The translations under genes were made by a program, and so were the position numbers. Under the pieces are notes generated by a model. The model ran no database searches. It had not been told where the DNA came from and saw nothing but the letters and a program-made list of their open reading frames with translations. A stretch of 12,626 bases of DNA from the NCBI GenBank assembly GCA_016840245.1, contig JAEOST010000120.1, positions 1 through 12,626 of the forward strand, written 5' to 3'. This DNA comes from Candidatus Thorarchaeota archaeon (GTDB lineage: Archaea; Asgardarchaeota; Thorarchaeia; Thorarchaeales; Thorarchaeaceae). This document shows positions 1 through 6,418 of this stretch, piece after piece (position 1 is the first letter of the stretch; every line of letters starts with the position of its first letter).

Positions 1-1
1 G

Positions 2-1942
2 ACAGAGAACACTGAGATATTTGATGCACCCGTTATTTTCAGCAAAGATAGTGTACAATTATCTTCTGCAGAACACTTCAACATGACAGAACTCTGGGAA
101 GAGGTCTGGTCTGAGGTCTCGCTATTCGGCTTTGGTAACCTCACTCAGAGGTTATCTGATGATTATCCTAATAGAGTCTGGGACACCCTGAGTAACTCGC
201 CTTCACTGAATCTCATTGCAGCATGTGACTGGGCCAATCAGACTCTAATGAACAACACTGCTGATGCGCTTGTATTTAGAGAGGTCACTGATTATGGAGT
301 TCTCTATGCGATACAAAATGGTACTACTACCAACTCCGATTCAGGTATAGTGATAACAGGAGTGATTGATTCTGAAAACACAGACGGTGCAAATGATGTT
401 GCTGTGAGTGTAGCCGCGGTCCTTGAAACTGCACGCGTGCTCAGTGACTATTCGTTGCCTTTTGATGTATACTATGCACTCAGCACTGCAGGACGTTCAA
501 ACCCAGACCACGATCCCGCAGCAGAAGCATTTGCCTCATGGATGAGTGAACAGAACACGAATATCATCACAGCACTCTCCTACGACAGAATGCTCTTTCA
601 CAAGGGTGCTTTTCCCTGGGGAACAAAATTGGTGCTCAGAAACAGCGCAGACGGAGTCTATCAAAAGACTAACTGGCTCACGGACCTAATGATTATGAAT
701 TCCGCTAATCATGGTACTGGTCGTCTGATTACTGTGCCTGATATAAACACAGCAGACCACTCAGTCGCATGGGAGATGTGGAATCTTGGTGAGTCAGGTG
801 TTCACATCGCCCAAGGATACTATCCAGATCCACATAGCGGTACAGAAGATGATACATGGGACAATAGTGAGTATAGCTTCTTCAAGGCAAGGGAGGGTGT
901 AGCATCTGCTGTGAGTGCAATTGTATTCCTCAGTCAAGCTAGAGAGGGGACTCCATCAGCATTCTACATCAATAGGGATATATCAGTAAATCAGACTCGC
1001 TCAACCACGGCTCTTTTGACCTACATCGATTATCTGAATGTCACAATAACATGGGAGAACGAAACAACCCTCTATTCAGACATCGTTCGTGTATCTGACA
1101 ATACTACAGTATACTCTCGAACTGAGAGTGACAATAAGATAGTGATGAAGTACCGTCCCATAGAGATAGGAGAATATACAATCAGGGTTACTAACCTGGG
1201 ACCCAATGGTACGCCGTACCACATGAATATCACCCACATTGACGATGTGGATGGTGACTCATTGAATGATATTGATGAATATAATCGGGGTACAAATGTA
1301 TATTCCACTGATACAGATTTTGATGGTCTCGATGATGACTTGGAAATTTCCCTCGGTTCAAATCCATTATCTTCTGATTCCGATCTGGATGGTGCCTCTG
1401 ACCTAGATGAGTACACAGGGGGTTCAAGCTTACTATCCAATGATACAGATTCAGATGGGCTCCAGGATGGATTTGAGGCAGAACTGGGTACTAGCTTGAT
1501 TGACAGTGACACAGATAATGATGGTCTAGATGACCTAGCTGAAGTTGAGGTGTATCTTACAAACCCACTCCGAAAGGATACAGATCGAGATGGACTGGAG
1601 GACGGATTTGAAGTAACCCAAGGCCTCAATCCGCTCTCACCTGATAGTGATTCGGATTCTTTATCCGACCTCTTTGAGGTGCTCAACGGCCTCAACCCAA
1701 TGTCAACTGATACTGATAATGACGGTTGGGGTGACGCCTACGAGGTGGAGTTTTGCCTATCGCCCACTCGGGCTGATACAGACTTTGATGGCATACTTGA
1801 TGGCATTGATTGGGACCCGCAGGTGCACTGGGTGGCTGTTGTTGCTCCAGTAACAGTGATTAGTATCATCTCCCTGATTGCGGTCTATGGAATTCTGAAG
1901 TTTAGACTGTACAATAAGCAGGATGCTGCAGAAGACAAGTAG
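2..1942 (+). CDS. Cell-surface protein: degenerate M28 peptidase-like domain, Asp-rich Ca-binding repeats, C-terminal membrane anchor (5' partial)
   Basis: The frame is open to the window edge, so the gene starts upstream; the Met at 83 is internal. Of 646 visible residues, about 90-320 follow the peptidase M28 (zinc aminopeptidase) pattern: GVIDS at 120-124 for the family's HxDS, GAND at 129-132 for GADD, SYDRM at 193-197, and PHSGTEDDT at 277-285 for the late YHT..DT. The first His ligand is Val121, and the Glu-Glu pair is replaced by Ala-Gly in the segment STAGR. Asp132, Asp195 and His278 remain, so hydrolysis is doubtful. Residues about 325-412 look like a beta-sandwich. Nine Asp-rich repeats follow (about 415-605), then a hydrophobic segment at 610-633 and a charged tail. 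Numerous N-x-S/T sequons fit a glycosylated exterior domain. I infer an extracellular, membrane-anchored binding or structural protein. The fold call is moderate; surface location is strong. Confidence 0.8.
   Translation, partial: TENTEIFDAPVIFSKDSVQLSSAEHFNMTELWEEVWSEVSLFGFGNLTQRLSDDYPNRVWDTLSNSPSLNLIAACDWANQTLMNNTADALVFREVTDYGVLYAIQNGTTTNSDSGIVITGVIDSENTDGANDVAVSVAAVLETARVLSDYSLPFDVYYALSTAGRSNPDHDPAAEAFASWMSEQNTNIITALSYDRMLFHKGAFPWGTKLVLRNSADGVYQKTNWLTDLMIMNSANHGTGRLITVPDINTADHSVAWEMWNLGESGVHIAQGYYPDPHSGTEDDTWDNSEYSFFKAREGVASAVSAIVFLSQAREGTPSAFYINRDISVNQTRSTTALLTYIDYLNVTITWENETTLYSDIVRVSDNTTVYSRTESDNKIVMKYRPIEIGEYTIRVTNLGPNGTPYHMNITHIDDVDGDSLNDIDEYNRGTNVYSTDTDFDGLDDDLEISLGSNPLSSDSDLDGASDLDEYTGGSSLLSNDTDSDGLQDGFEAELGTSLIDSDTDNDGLDDLAEVEVYLTNPLRKDTDRDGLEDGFEVTQGLNPLSPDSDSDSLSDLFEVLNGLNPMSTDTDNDGWGDAYEVEFCLSPTRADTDFDGILDGIDWDPQVHWVAVVAPVTVISIISLIAVYGILKFRLYNKQDAAEDK
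1244..1816 (+). repeat. Nine tandem thrombospondin-type-3-like Asp-rich repeats within the surface protein
   Basis: Nine units each begin with a D-x-D-x-D-G-x-x-D loop (for example DTDFDGLDD, DTDNDGLDD, DTDRDGLED) and are spaced 22 residues apart, with a single 23-residue step. Between loops most carry an acidic E-x position and a G-x-x-P-L-type turn. This is the pattern of TSP3/EF-hand-like calcium-binding repeats found in many prokaryotic surface proteins. Unit seven has Ser in place of the loop Gly (DSDSDS). The array sits directly before the membrane anchor, so it would form a calcium-stiffened stalk. Calcium binding is inferred from the family. Confidence 0.85.
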
Positions 1943-1976
1943 AAAAAAAGAGAAGACCCTCATAGATTGTGAGGTC
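1943..1976 (-). terminator. Minus-strand hairpin followed by T-tract, likely transcription terminator
   Basis: Read on the minus strand, GACCTCA (1976-1970) pairs with TGAGGGTC (1962-1955), a 7-bp stem with one bulged G and a loop of about 7 nt. It is followed by TTCTC and a run of seven T (1949-1943). The T-tract lies on the minus-strand side, so it would serve a leftward transcript ending here. That argues for a leftward transcription unit in the otherwise gene-poor 1980-2350 stretch. On the plus strand the hairpin also sits just after the surface-protein stop, with only weak T-richness beyond. Confidence 0.5.
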
Positions 1977-2008
1977 TCACATGGGCCTTTTCAATTTAGT
2001 TCATCAAA

Positions 2009-2322
2009 TTACAGAGAGAGCTCACCATGGCTCTGGAGTTCCACCATCAGGATCATTCCATGGTTCAACTGGTGGACAATCAGGTTCCATTCATCTTTCA
2101 CCCCCATAACTCCTAGATATCGGTCTGTTTCTTGGTTAAAAGCGACCACGGAAGTCAAGACATGTCAAGTTAGCATGAGTACAGAAGTTAGGGAGCGGCT
2201 CAGATGCTCACGCATTCGATCATATGTTCACAATCTCTACGTGGGTCTCATCACTGCCGCAGTATGGCATGGTACTGGAACGTTTTAGACTTACCTCCTT
2301 GAGCCACTAACACAATACTCAT
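2009..2322 (-). pseudogene. Decayed small gene of unknown family (about 100 codons, two frame changes and one internal stop)
   Basis: This stretch has no long frame, but protein-like segments follow each other on the minus strand. Segment one runs from ATG at 2322 to a TGA at 2253-2251 (starts MSIVLVAQGGKSKTF). Segment two, in another frame, ends in ETHVEIVNI before a TGA at 2222-2220. Segment three, in the third frame, runs from about 2227 (TYDRMREHLSRSLTS) through a TGA at 2167-2165 and on to TAA at 2011-2009, including VAFNQETDRYLGVMG and KDEWNLIVHQL. In the last part about 60% of codons start with a purine, more than in the opposing plus frame. A hairpin plus T-tract lies 33 nt beyond the stop. 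The last 49 codons (from TTG at 2158) could alternatively be a short intact gene. I do not recognise the family. Several assembly errors could produce the same picture. Confidence 0.4.
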
Positions 2323-2350
2323 CTTGACTAGAGTAATTTGCTACCGTGAT

Positions 2351-3181
2351 ATGAGGACTCTGAGTGTAGATAACTTCAGTCTCAATGACACATTGGGATG
2401 TGGTCAGACATTCTCTTGGGTTATTGAGGGTGAGGGGTATGTCAATGCAGACATTGGTAAGGTCGTCTATGTGGAGCAACATGGGGATAAGTTACATTAC
2501 GAGTGTTCTTCAGGCGACGCGGATTTGAAAAAACTCCTCAGGTTGGATGACCCGATTGAGGAGATTCATGCGGAGGTTCGTAAGGACGAATTGATGGGAC
2601 AGAGCATCGACTATGCTAGCGGCCTCAGATTGGTATCAGATCCGTTCTATCCATGTCTTGTCTCGTTCCTGATATCAACATGGAGCAACATACCCCGGAT
2701 TCAGAAACATATGCGGGATATCAGGGAAGCCTATGGTCCGCACTATGACTTCAGGGGGAAGACGTACTATGGGTTGCCCACTCCTGATACCATAGCCGAG
2801 GTCAAGACGGAGGACCTGAAGAAACTGGGTCTGGCATGGCGGGCTGACTTCATCACGAGGTCCACAAAGGCGCTCCTGGATAGAGAGGTTTCAGAGAAGG
2901 AACTCAATGACATGAAGTATGAGGACGCTCACAAGACCCTGCAATCAATGCATGGTGTTGGTGCCAAGGTCGCAGACTGTGTCTGTCTGTTCTCTCTTGG
3001 TTTCCTTGAGGCGTTTCCAATCGATGTGTGGATAGAACGTGTGATAGACAAGTACTATGGGATATTCACAGATGTTGGCAAGTCGTATACTAAGAAGTCG
3101 AGAGCCGCTAGAGAGTACTTTGGTCAATATGCAGGCTATGCTCAGGAGTATCTATATCATTACTCTAGATGCACGTTCTGA
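2351..3181 (+). CDS. 8-oxoguanine DNA glycosylase/AP lyase, OGG1-type HhH-GPD protein
   Basis: A base-excision repair enzyme that removes oxidised purines, chiefly 8-oxoguanine, and by family cuts the strand by beta-elimination. Of 276 residues, the N-terminal OGG domain shows LGCGQTFSW near residue 17. The central part has the FLISTW-SNIPRI segment. The helix-hairpin-helix carries GVGAKVADC with the Schiff-base Lys at 206, and the PIDVW motif supplies Asp225. The 19-residue Lys-Asp spacing equals that of human OGG1 (K249, D268). The C-terminal YFGQYAGYAQEYL matches the family's FGxYAGxAQ. I prefer ATG at 2351; a TTG nine codons upstream (2324) is possible. The Asn-rich stretch of human OGG1 (SSNNNIARI) reads STWSNIPRI here, so the base-flipping pocket differs. 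The gene points away from the decayed gene at 2322 and converges on the TPR-like gene with 18 bp between stops. Confidence 0.93.
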   Translation: MRTLSVDNFSLNDTLGCGQTFSWVIEGEGYVNADIGKVVYVEQHGDKLHYECSSGDADLKKLLRLDDPIEEIHAEVRKDELMGQSIDYASGLRLVSDPFYPCLVSFLISTWSNIPRIQKHMRDIREAYGPHYDFRGKTYYGLPTPDTIAEVKTEDLKKLGLAWRADFITRSTKALLDREVSEKELNDMKYEDAHKTLQSMHGVGAKVADCVCLFSLGFLEAFPIDVWIERVIDKYYGIFTDVGKSYTKKSRAAREYFGQYAGYAQEYLYHYSRCTF

Positions 3182-3199
3182 TAGATGTGGGTCTTCATC

Positions 3200-3844
3200 T
3201 CAACCTTCACCACTGAGGAGCTCATCTAGATAGTGCTTCGCACGTTCAGCCACATGTTTCCCATCAGCGGTCCCACTCGCTTTGCCCAGCTCGATGGCCT
3301 CACGCCAAATCTCCTTTTCTTCATCTGCTCTGTCAGGCCCCAAATTTGCAGCAAGATTGAATGCAGCCTTTGCAGCAACCTCAATACCATCAGGCATCTT
3401 GGAATCTCGACCCATGTCAATTGCATCACGGAAGGCAGACTCCAACCCATCCATACTAGCCTCTTCGTATGTGTTGCCTAGGTTCCATGCAGCCCGTGCT
3501 CCAGCATAGAGACCCTCAGATGTCCCAGACTTCCGAGCAAGCTCAACAGCCTCTTTGTAACGCTCCAGAGCCATTCCCCACATAGCCCGAGTCTTGTAGA
3601 TGTGACCAATGTAGAGTGACGCCTCAGCCGCAATTGCACATCCATTGGGGGTTCCACTTGCCCTCCCAAGCTCCAGTGCCTTCTCATAGGCCGTCCTCAT
3701 ACTCCTCTGTTGGTGCTTCTCACGAAATGACTCAGCATTCTGGAAATAGACCCTTGCATTTTCCTCAAGATTGTCTGGGTGGTTTGGATCTGTCGGAGAG
3801 ATCTCAGATTCCTTTTTTTTCCTCTTCTTTTTTTGTTTTGGCAA
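3200..3844 (-). CDS. TPR-like repeat protein with lysine-rich N-terminus
   Basis: A 214-residue protein of paired helices. The signature A-[IVL]-[ED]-[LM]-[GA]-[RK]-x-S-G-T-x-[DN]-G recurs with its Gly/Ala at residues 60, 103, 145 and 187, a period of 42-43 residues. Intervening segments are rich in AA-x-AA-x-NLG helices. This resembles tetratricopeptide/Sel1-like scaffolds that mediate protein-protein contacts; the partner is unknown. Residues 3-11 are almost all Lys/Arg, which may bind nucleic acid, ribosome or acidic lipid (inference). There is no signal peptide or TM segment, so it is probably cytoplasmic. The start is TTG at 3844: the frame has a TAG two codons upstream, and the next Met is residue 49, inside the first repeat. 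It converges with the DNA glycosylase gene. Confidence 0.8.
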   Translation of the reverse strand: MPKQKKKRKKKESEISPTDPNHPDNLEENARVYFQNAESFREKHQQRSMRTAYEKALELGRASGTPNGCAIAAEASLYIGHIYKTRAMWGMALERYKEAVELARKSGTSEGLYAGARAAWNLGNTYEEASMDGLESAFRDAIDMGRDSKMPDGIEVAAKAAFNLAANLGPDRADEEKEIWREAIELGKASGTADGKHVAERAKHYLDELLSGEG

Positions 3845-3983
3845 ACTCTATCACATTCCCAGCGAGATTGATGATGAACCTCATATCAGAGAACCGTTGA
3901 TTGTTATTAATGGTAAGGAGAACAGTAAAAGTAGAAGGAAGAGTTCATAGTCATTCGCGACATACTATACTTGTGATGAAGAT

Positions 3984-4238
3984 ATGACCTTCAAAGATGC
4001 GGATGGAATGTGGCCAGACCTTCCATCATCTTGTACAAGCCTATGTTCTGCATTCATGATATTGATAGCAGTACTATGGTTCGCTCTTGTGGTGTCAATG
4101 GGTCCACCTTTAATCATGGGACCATCTGATCCATTCACAGTATATGTTGTTCCCATCCTCGGTCCATCCATCCTGCTCCTCATGGGTATTGTTATTCTAA
4201 TCATATCTATGAAGTTCCGAAGAGAGAGAGCCTTCTGA
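3984..4238 (+). CDS. Small two-TM membrane protein, unknown function
   Basis: An 84-residue hydrophobic protein with two likely membrane helices, about residues 22-44 and 53-75, joined by a short Pro/Gly loop, and ending in the basic tail KFRRERAF. GTGAT at 3974-3978 sits 5 nt before the ATG and would pair with the 16S 3' end, supporting this start. The minus-strand frame across the same DNA (3965-4204) lacks such features. It lies alone between the divergent TPR-like gene and the convergent PriL gene. I recognise no family. The tail suggests a positive-inside C-terminus, hence a hairpin topology with both ends cytoplasmic (inference). Confidence 0.6.
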   Translation: MTFKDADGMWPDLPSSCTSLCSAFMILIAVLWFALVVSMGPPLIMGPSDPFTVYVVPILGPSILLLMGIVILIISMKFRRERAF

Positions 4239-4305
4239 CTAGTTCATTTAACAGAGAACAAGAAACATCTGACAGAACAATCCATAGAGGAACAAGATAC
4301 TACGA

Positions 4306-5436
4306 CTAGAAGCTTTGTTTCTTCCTACGTTTTCTGCTGTACCAAGACCGATCCTGAACACCCTTTGTCACTTCCCATGCCCGAGTACTATAGAATGCGA
4401 GTGGATGGGTAACATACTCACACAGAGGATCAAAGATGCGTCCCAGATAGACTGGACAGAGACCATTACTCTGCATCTTTCGACATCCTGGAGGAGTATA
4501 TCCCTCTCCAGATGACTTCGATGCGATATGCCGGACCTGATACTCAGCCAGACCATGCAAGAAGTCAGGTGCGGTCTTGAAAGCGGCTAGTACATCATCA
4601 TCCGACATCCCAATCTTCAGAAGGAATGCAGCTAATGCAAATCGAGCTTCATGAGAGAGATTCTTGCCCTTTGATGAATCTTGGTGTATTGCAGCGATAC
4701 ATGGGGGGAATGCGGTTGTAACCTCTCCAGTAATCTCAAGAGGCTCTGTTGTCCTTATCTTACTCCCTAGCTCAGACTCAATCCTCTGAACAGCCTCAGC
4801 AAGTCGTTCTGGGATGTTAGGAACTTTCATAGTGCTATCAAGAATCAATTGCTTGAACCTACCCGACATTAGCCGGCACAGCTCAGACTTGCGAACAGGA
4901 ACCCATCCAGCATCTAGATATCGATTAATCAACTTCCATTCAGCTGACTGAAATGTTGGAGCTACTTCCAGAAAGTCCTCGTAACGGATTCGTAGTTCAT
5001 AGCTTCGTAGAAGAGGTGACAGTTTAGCACGTTTGGTCACATCACCTGCAGATTCAACATTCCAACCAAATGATGACTCTGCAAGATTGATGATGAACTT
5101 CTCATTCTCACCACCAAGATGCTTGTTGACAGCCTTTGACTCACCCTCTGCTTGATATTCTTTCAGTCGGGGATTATTGATTTTTTCAACAATGAGTCGA
5201 GCAGTTGTGTAGACCATGGCAGCTCGCTCATCAGTCGTATTTGCAGTACGTATCTCAGACTGAGTTAATGCTGCATAGACTCGTTGTTCAGCAGCATCAA
5301 TAATATCATTGTTCTCAGACTTTGATAGGAGTGAAACCAAACTGGATACATCCCGTGCATATCGTTGAGATGCTCTTCTTGCCTCCATTGAGAACGGATA
5401 CCTCAGATATTGGGATACTGTTGCCAATGCATTCAC
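4306..5436 (-). CDS. priL: DNA primase large subunit PriL ([4Fe-4S] protein)
   Basis: The regulatory subunit of the archaeal/eukaryotic-type primase. With PriS it makes the primers that start replication on both strands. At 376 residues it has the usual archaeal PriL length. The helical N-terminal domain is followed by the C-terminal iron-sulfur domain, with four cysteines in the family order: Cys246 (FPPC), Cys318 (PPGC), Cys327 (GLCP) and Cys339 (PLCEY). All ligands are present. The C-terminus is very basic (SRKRRKKQSF). The start is GTG at 5436; a TAG lies eight codons upstream and no ATG is available in between. PriS is not in the window. The gene follows a zinc-ribbon gene by 89 bp, and a TATA-like element in that gap suggests its own promoter. 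Confidence 0.95.
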   Translation of the reverse strand: MNALATVSQYLRYPFSMEARRASQRYARDVSSLVSLLSKSENNDIIDAAEQRVYAALTQSEIRTANTTDERAAMVYTTARLIVEKINNPRLKEYQAEGESKAVNKHLGGENEKFIINLAESSFGWNVESAGDVTKRAKLSPLLRSYELRIRYEDFLEVAPTFQSAEWKLINRYLDAGWVPVRKSELCRLMSGRFKQLILDSTMKVPNIPERLAEAVQRIESELGSKIRTTEPLEITGEVTTAFPPCIAAIHQDSSKGKNLSHEARFALAAFLLKIGMSDDDVLAAFKTAPDFLHGLAEYQVRHIASKSSGEGYTPPGCRKMQSNGLCPVYLGRIFDPLCEYVTHPLAFYSTRAWEVTKGVQDRSWYSRKRRKKQSF

Positions 5437-5490
5437 TCCAATCGATTGTCCGAATTCCTAGATGTTATTGTCATCTTTTTTGTGTTAATT

Positions 5491-5502
5491 CAAGATAAAG
5501 TG
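5491..5502 (-). promoter_or_regulatory. TATA-like promoter element for priL
   Basis: On the minus strand CACTTTATCTTG centres about 60 nt before the GTG of priL. Archaeal initiation about 26 nt downstream of the box would give a leader of roughly 34 nt. The element resembles the boxes before the DUF3795 and DUF763 genes (CTTTTATC, CGTTTATC), which is the main support. Confidence 0.4.
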
Positions 5503-5525
5503 TACCACGAAAATCAGAATTGAAC

Positions 5526-5723
5526 TTATCGCTCAAATGTAGGACGATAGTCGTCAACATTGCGTAGGTAGAATTTCTTTCCACAACTGTGGCAATCAAA
5601 TGCTTGAACACGTCTCAATAGAGCCCAACGTTTGAACACTCTGGTCACTCGAGTGCTTCCACATTTTGGGCATTTCATCTCTTCGTCTTCATATGCCCAT
5701 GGTGAGCGATTACGATCTGGCAT
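5526..5723 (-). CDS. Small zinc-ribbon protein
   Basis: A 65-residue protein with two Cys pairs, C18-P-K-C21-G and C44-H-S-C47-G-K-K-F, spaced as in a classical zinc ribbon. The linker is basic and aromatic (VFKRWALLRRVQ). The pattern resembles ribbons of transcription factors and of some transposase-associated proteins, so nucleic-acid or protein binding is likely; no partner is evident. The ATG at 5723 is the first in-frame start; Met16 (5678) would remove the N-terminus but keep both Cys pairs. It lies 39 bp after the methyltransferase gene and 89 bp before priL, all in the same direction. A link to priL is only positional. Confidence 0.8.
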   Translation of the reverse strand: MPDRNRSPWAYEDEEMKCPKCGSTRVTRVFKRWALLRRVQAFDCHSCGKKFYLRNVDDYRPTFER

Positions 5724-5738
5724 TTTTACACGACTCTG

Positions 5739-5753
5739 ATATATTTCATTTCA
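5739..5753 (-). promoter_or_regulatory. A/T-rich promoter-like element before the zinc-ribbon gene
   Basis: The minus strand reads TGAAATGAAATATAT. If the upstream half is the box, transcription would start at about the ATG at 5723, giving a leaderless mRNA. If the ATATAT half is the box, initiation would fall inside the frame and favour Met16 as the start. The sequence alone does not decide. Confidence 0.35.
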
Positions 5754-5762
5754 CAGGAGTTC

Positions 5763-6416
5763 TTACATATTTTTCCCTACAACCACAGAACGAATTGCGT
5801 CAATCTGGACAGAATCTACTGATGCATAACCAGCCTCTTTAAACAACTCTTCGATATCATCGAGGGAGTGTCTGCACATATGGGGATATCGTGCCTCCAC
5901 CCGGTCAATAGGCATACCCCTCGCAGTCATTATTTCAATGAATGCGTCCTTATTCCCGGACACAAAGTCGTAGACCACAAACATCCCACCGGGACTGAGT
6001 TTGGACCTTGCCTCTGTGATGAGATTGATTGGACTATTGACTTCATGTAGGAAGAATCCTGAAAATGCAATGTCAATACTTCCATTAGAGAGAGGTATCT
6101 CCTGTGTATCGAAATCAACAACCTTCAGCTCGAACTGAGTTTCTGCGAACTTCTCTCCAAGAAATACGGCAGCCTGCTCCAACATTGCCTTACTTGCATC
6201 TAGTCCGAAGATGTATTGTGCTTGAAACTTGATGGCAACATCTACTAACAACAGACCGGGTCCACAACCAAATTCAGCAACAGTAGTTATAGATTGATTC
6301 CCTGTTAGTCTGTCAAATGCTTCCCAGAACTCTGTACCATATCGTTCTTTATAGGAAGTGATCAGACCCTGAACTCTCTCTGGGTCTTGCCAATCATCCT
6401 TTCGAAGATGATGCAT
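5763..6416 (-). CDS. Class I SAM-dependent methyltransferase (UbiE/type-11-like)
   Basis: A 217-residue Rossmann-fold methyltransferase. Motif I is EFGCGPG at residues 48-54 (the SAM glycine loop). GLDAS at 71-75 supplies the acidic residue that binds the ribose. VVDFDTQEIPL, then a hydrophobic strand ending F-x-LHEV, form motifs II-III, and the post-motif LSPGGMFVVYDF is the usual beta-5 region. The substrate cannot be read from sequence; relatives methylate quinones, small metabolites, metalloid species and proteins. Its ATG at 6416 lies 2 bp after the stop of the thioredoxin-fold gene, so the two are probably co-transcribed and translationally coupled, and may share a redox or thiol substrate (inference). 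The family is confident; the function is not. Confidence 0.9.
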   Translation of the reverse strand: MHHLRKDDWQDPERVQGLITSYKERYGTEFWEAFDRLTGNQSITTVAEFGCGPGLLLVDVAIKFQAQYIFGLDASKAMLEQAAVFLGEKFAETQFELKVVDFDTQEIPLSNGSIDIAFSGFFLHEVNSPINLITEARSKLSPGGMFVVYDFVSGNKDAFIEIMTARGMPIDRVEARYPHMCRHSLDDIEELFKEAGYASVDSVQIDAIRSVVVGKNM

Positions 6417-6418
6417 CC

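Noticed and set aside
1072..1695. 207-codon Ser-rich open frame on the minus strand
   Set aside because: It is the antisense mirror of the Asp-rich repeats (GAT read back as ATC/TCx codons) and has no independent support.
1981..2109. 42-codon Gly/Ser/His-rich plus-strand frame starting at ATG 1981
   Set aside because: It lies antisense to the better-supported minus-strand segment and has no ribosome-binding motif.
2165..2167. Internal TGA of the decayed gene read as selenocysteine
   Set aside because: There is no cysteine-like context or recognisable selenoprotein family, and the gene has other frame breaks, so a nonsense change is simpler.
1923..2288. 121-codon plus-strand open frame over the intergenic region
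   Set aside because: It starts inside the surface-protein gene, has no ribosome-binding site, and its composition looks random; the minus strand over the same DNA looks more like coding sequence.
3965..4204. 79-codon minus-strand frame opposite the small membrane protein
   Set aside because: The plus-strand frame has two clear membrane helices and a GTGAT motif at the right distance; the minus frame has neither.
4256..4296. Three GAACAA copies (4256, 4275, 4291) between convergent stops
   Set aside because: The copies are short and unevenly spaced, with no arms or array structure. At most they give a weakly T-rich end to the priL transcript.
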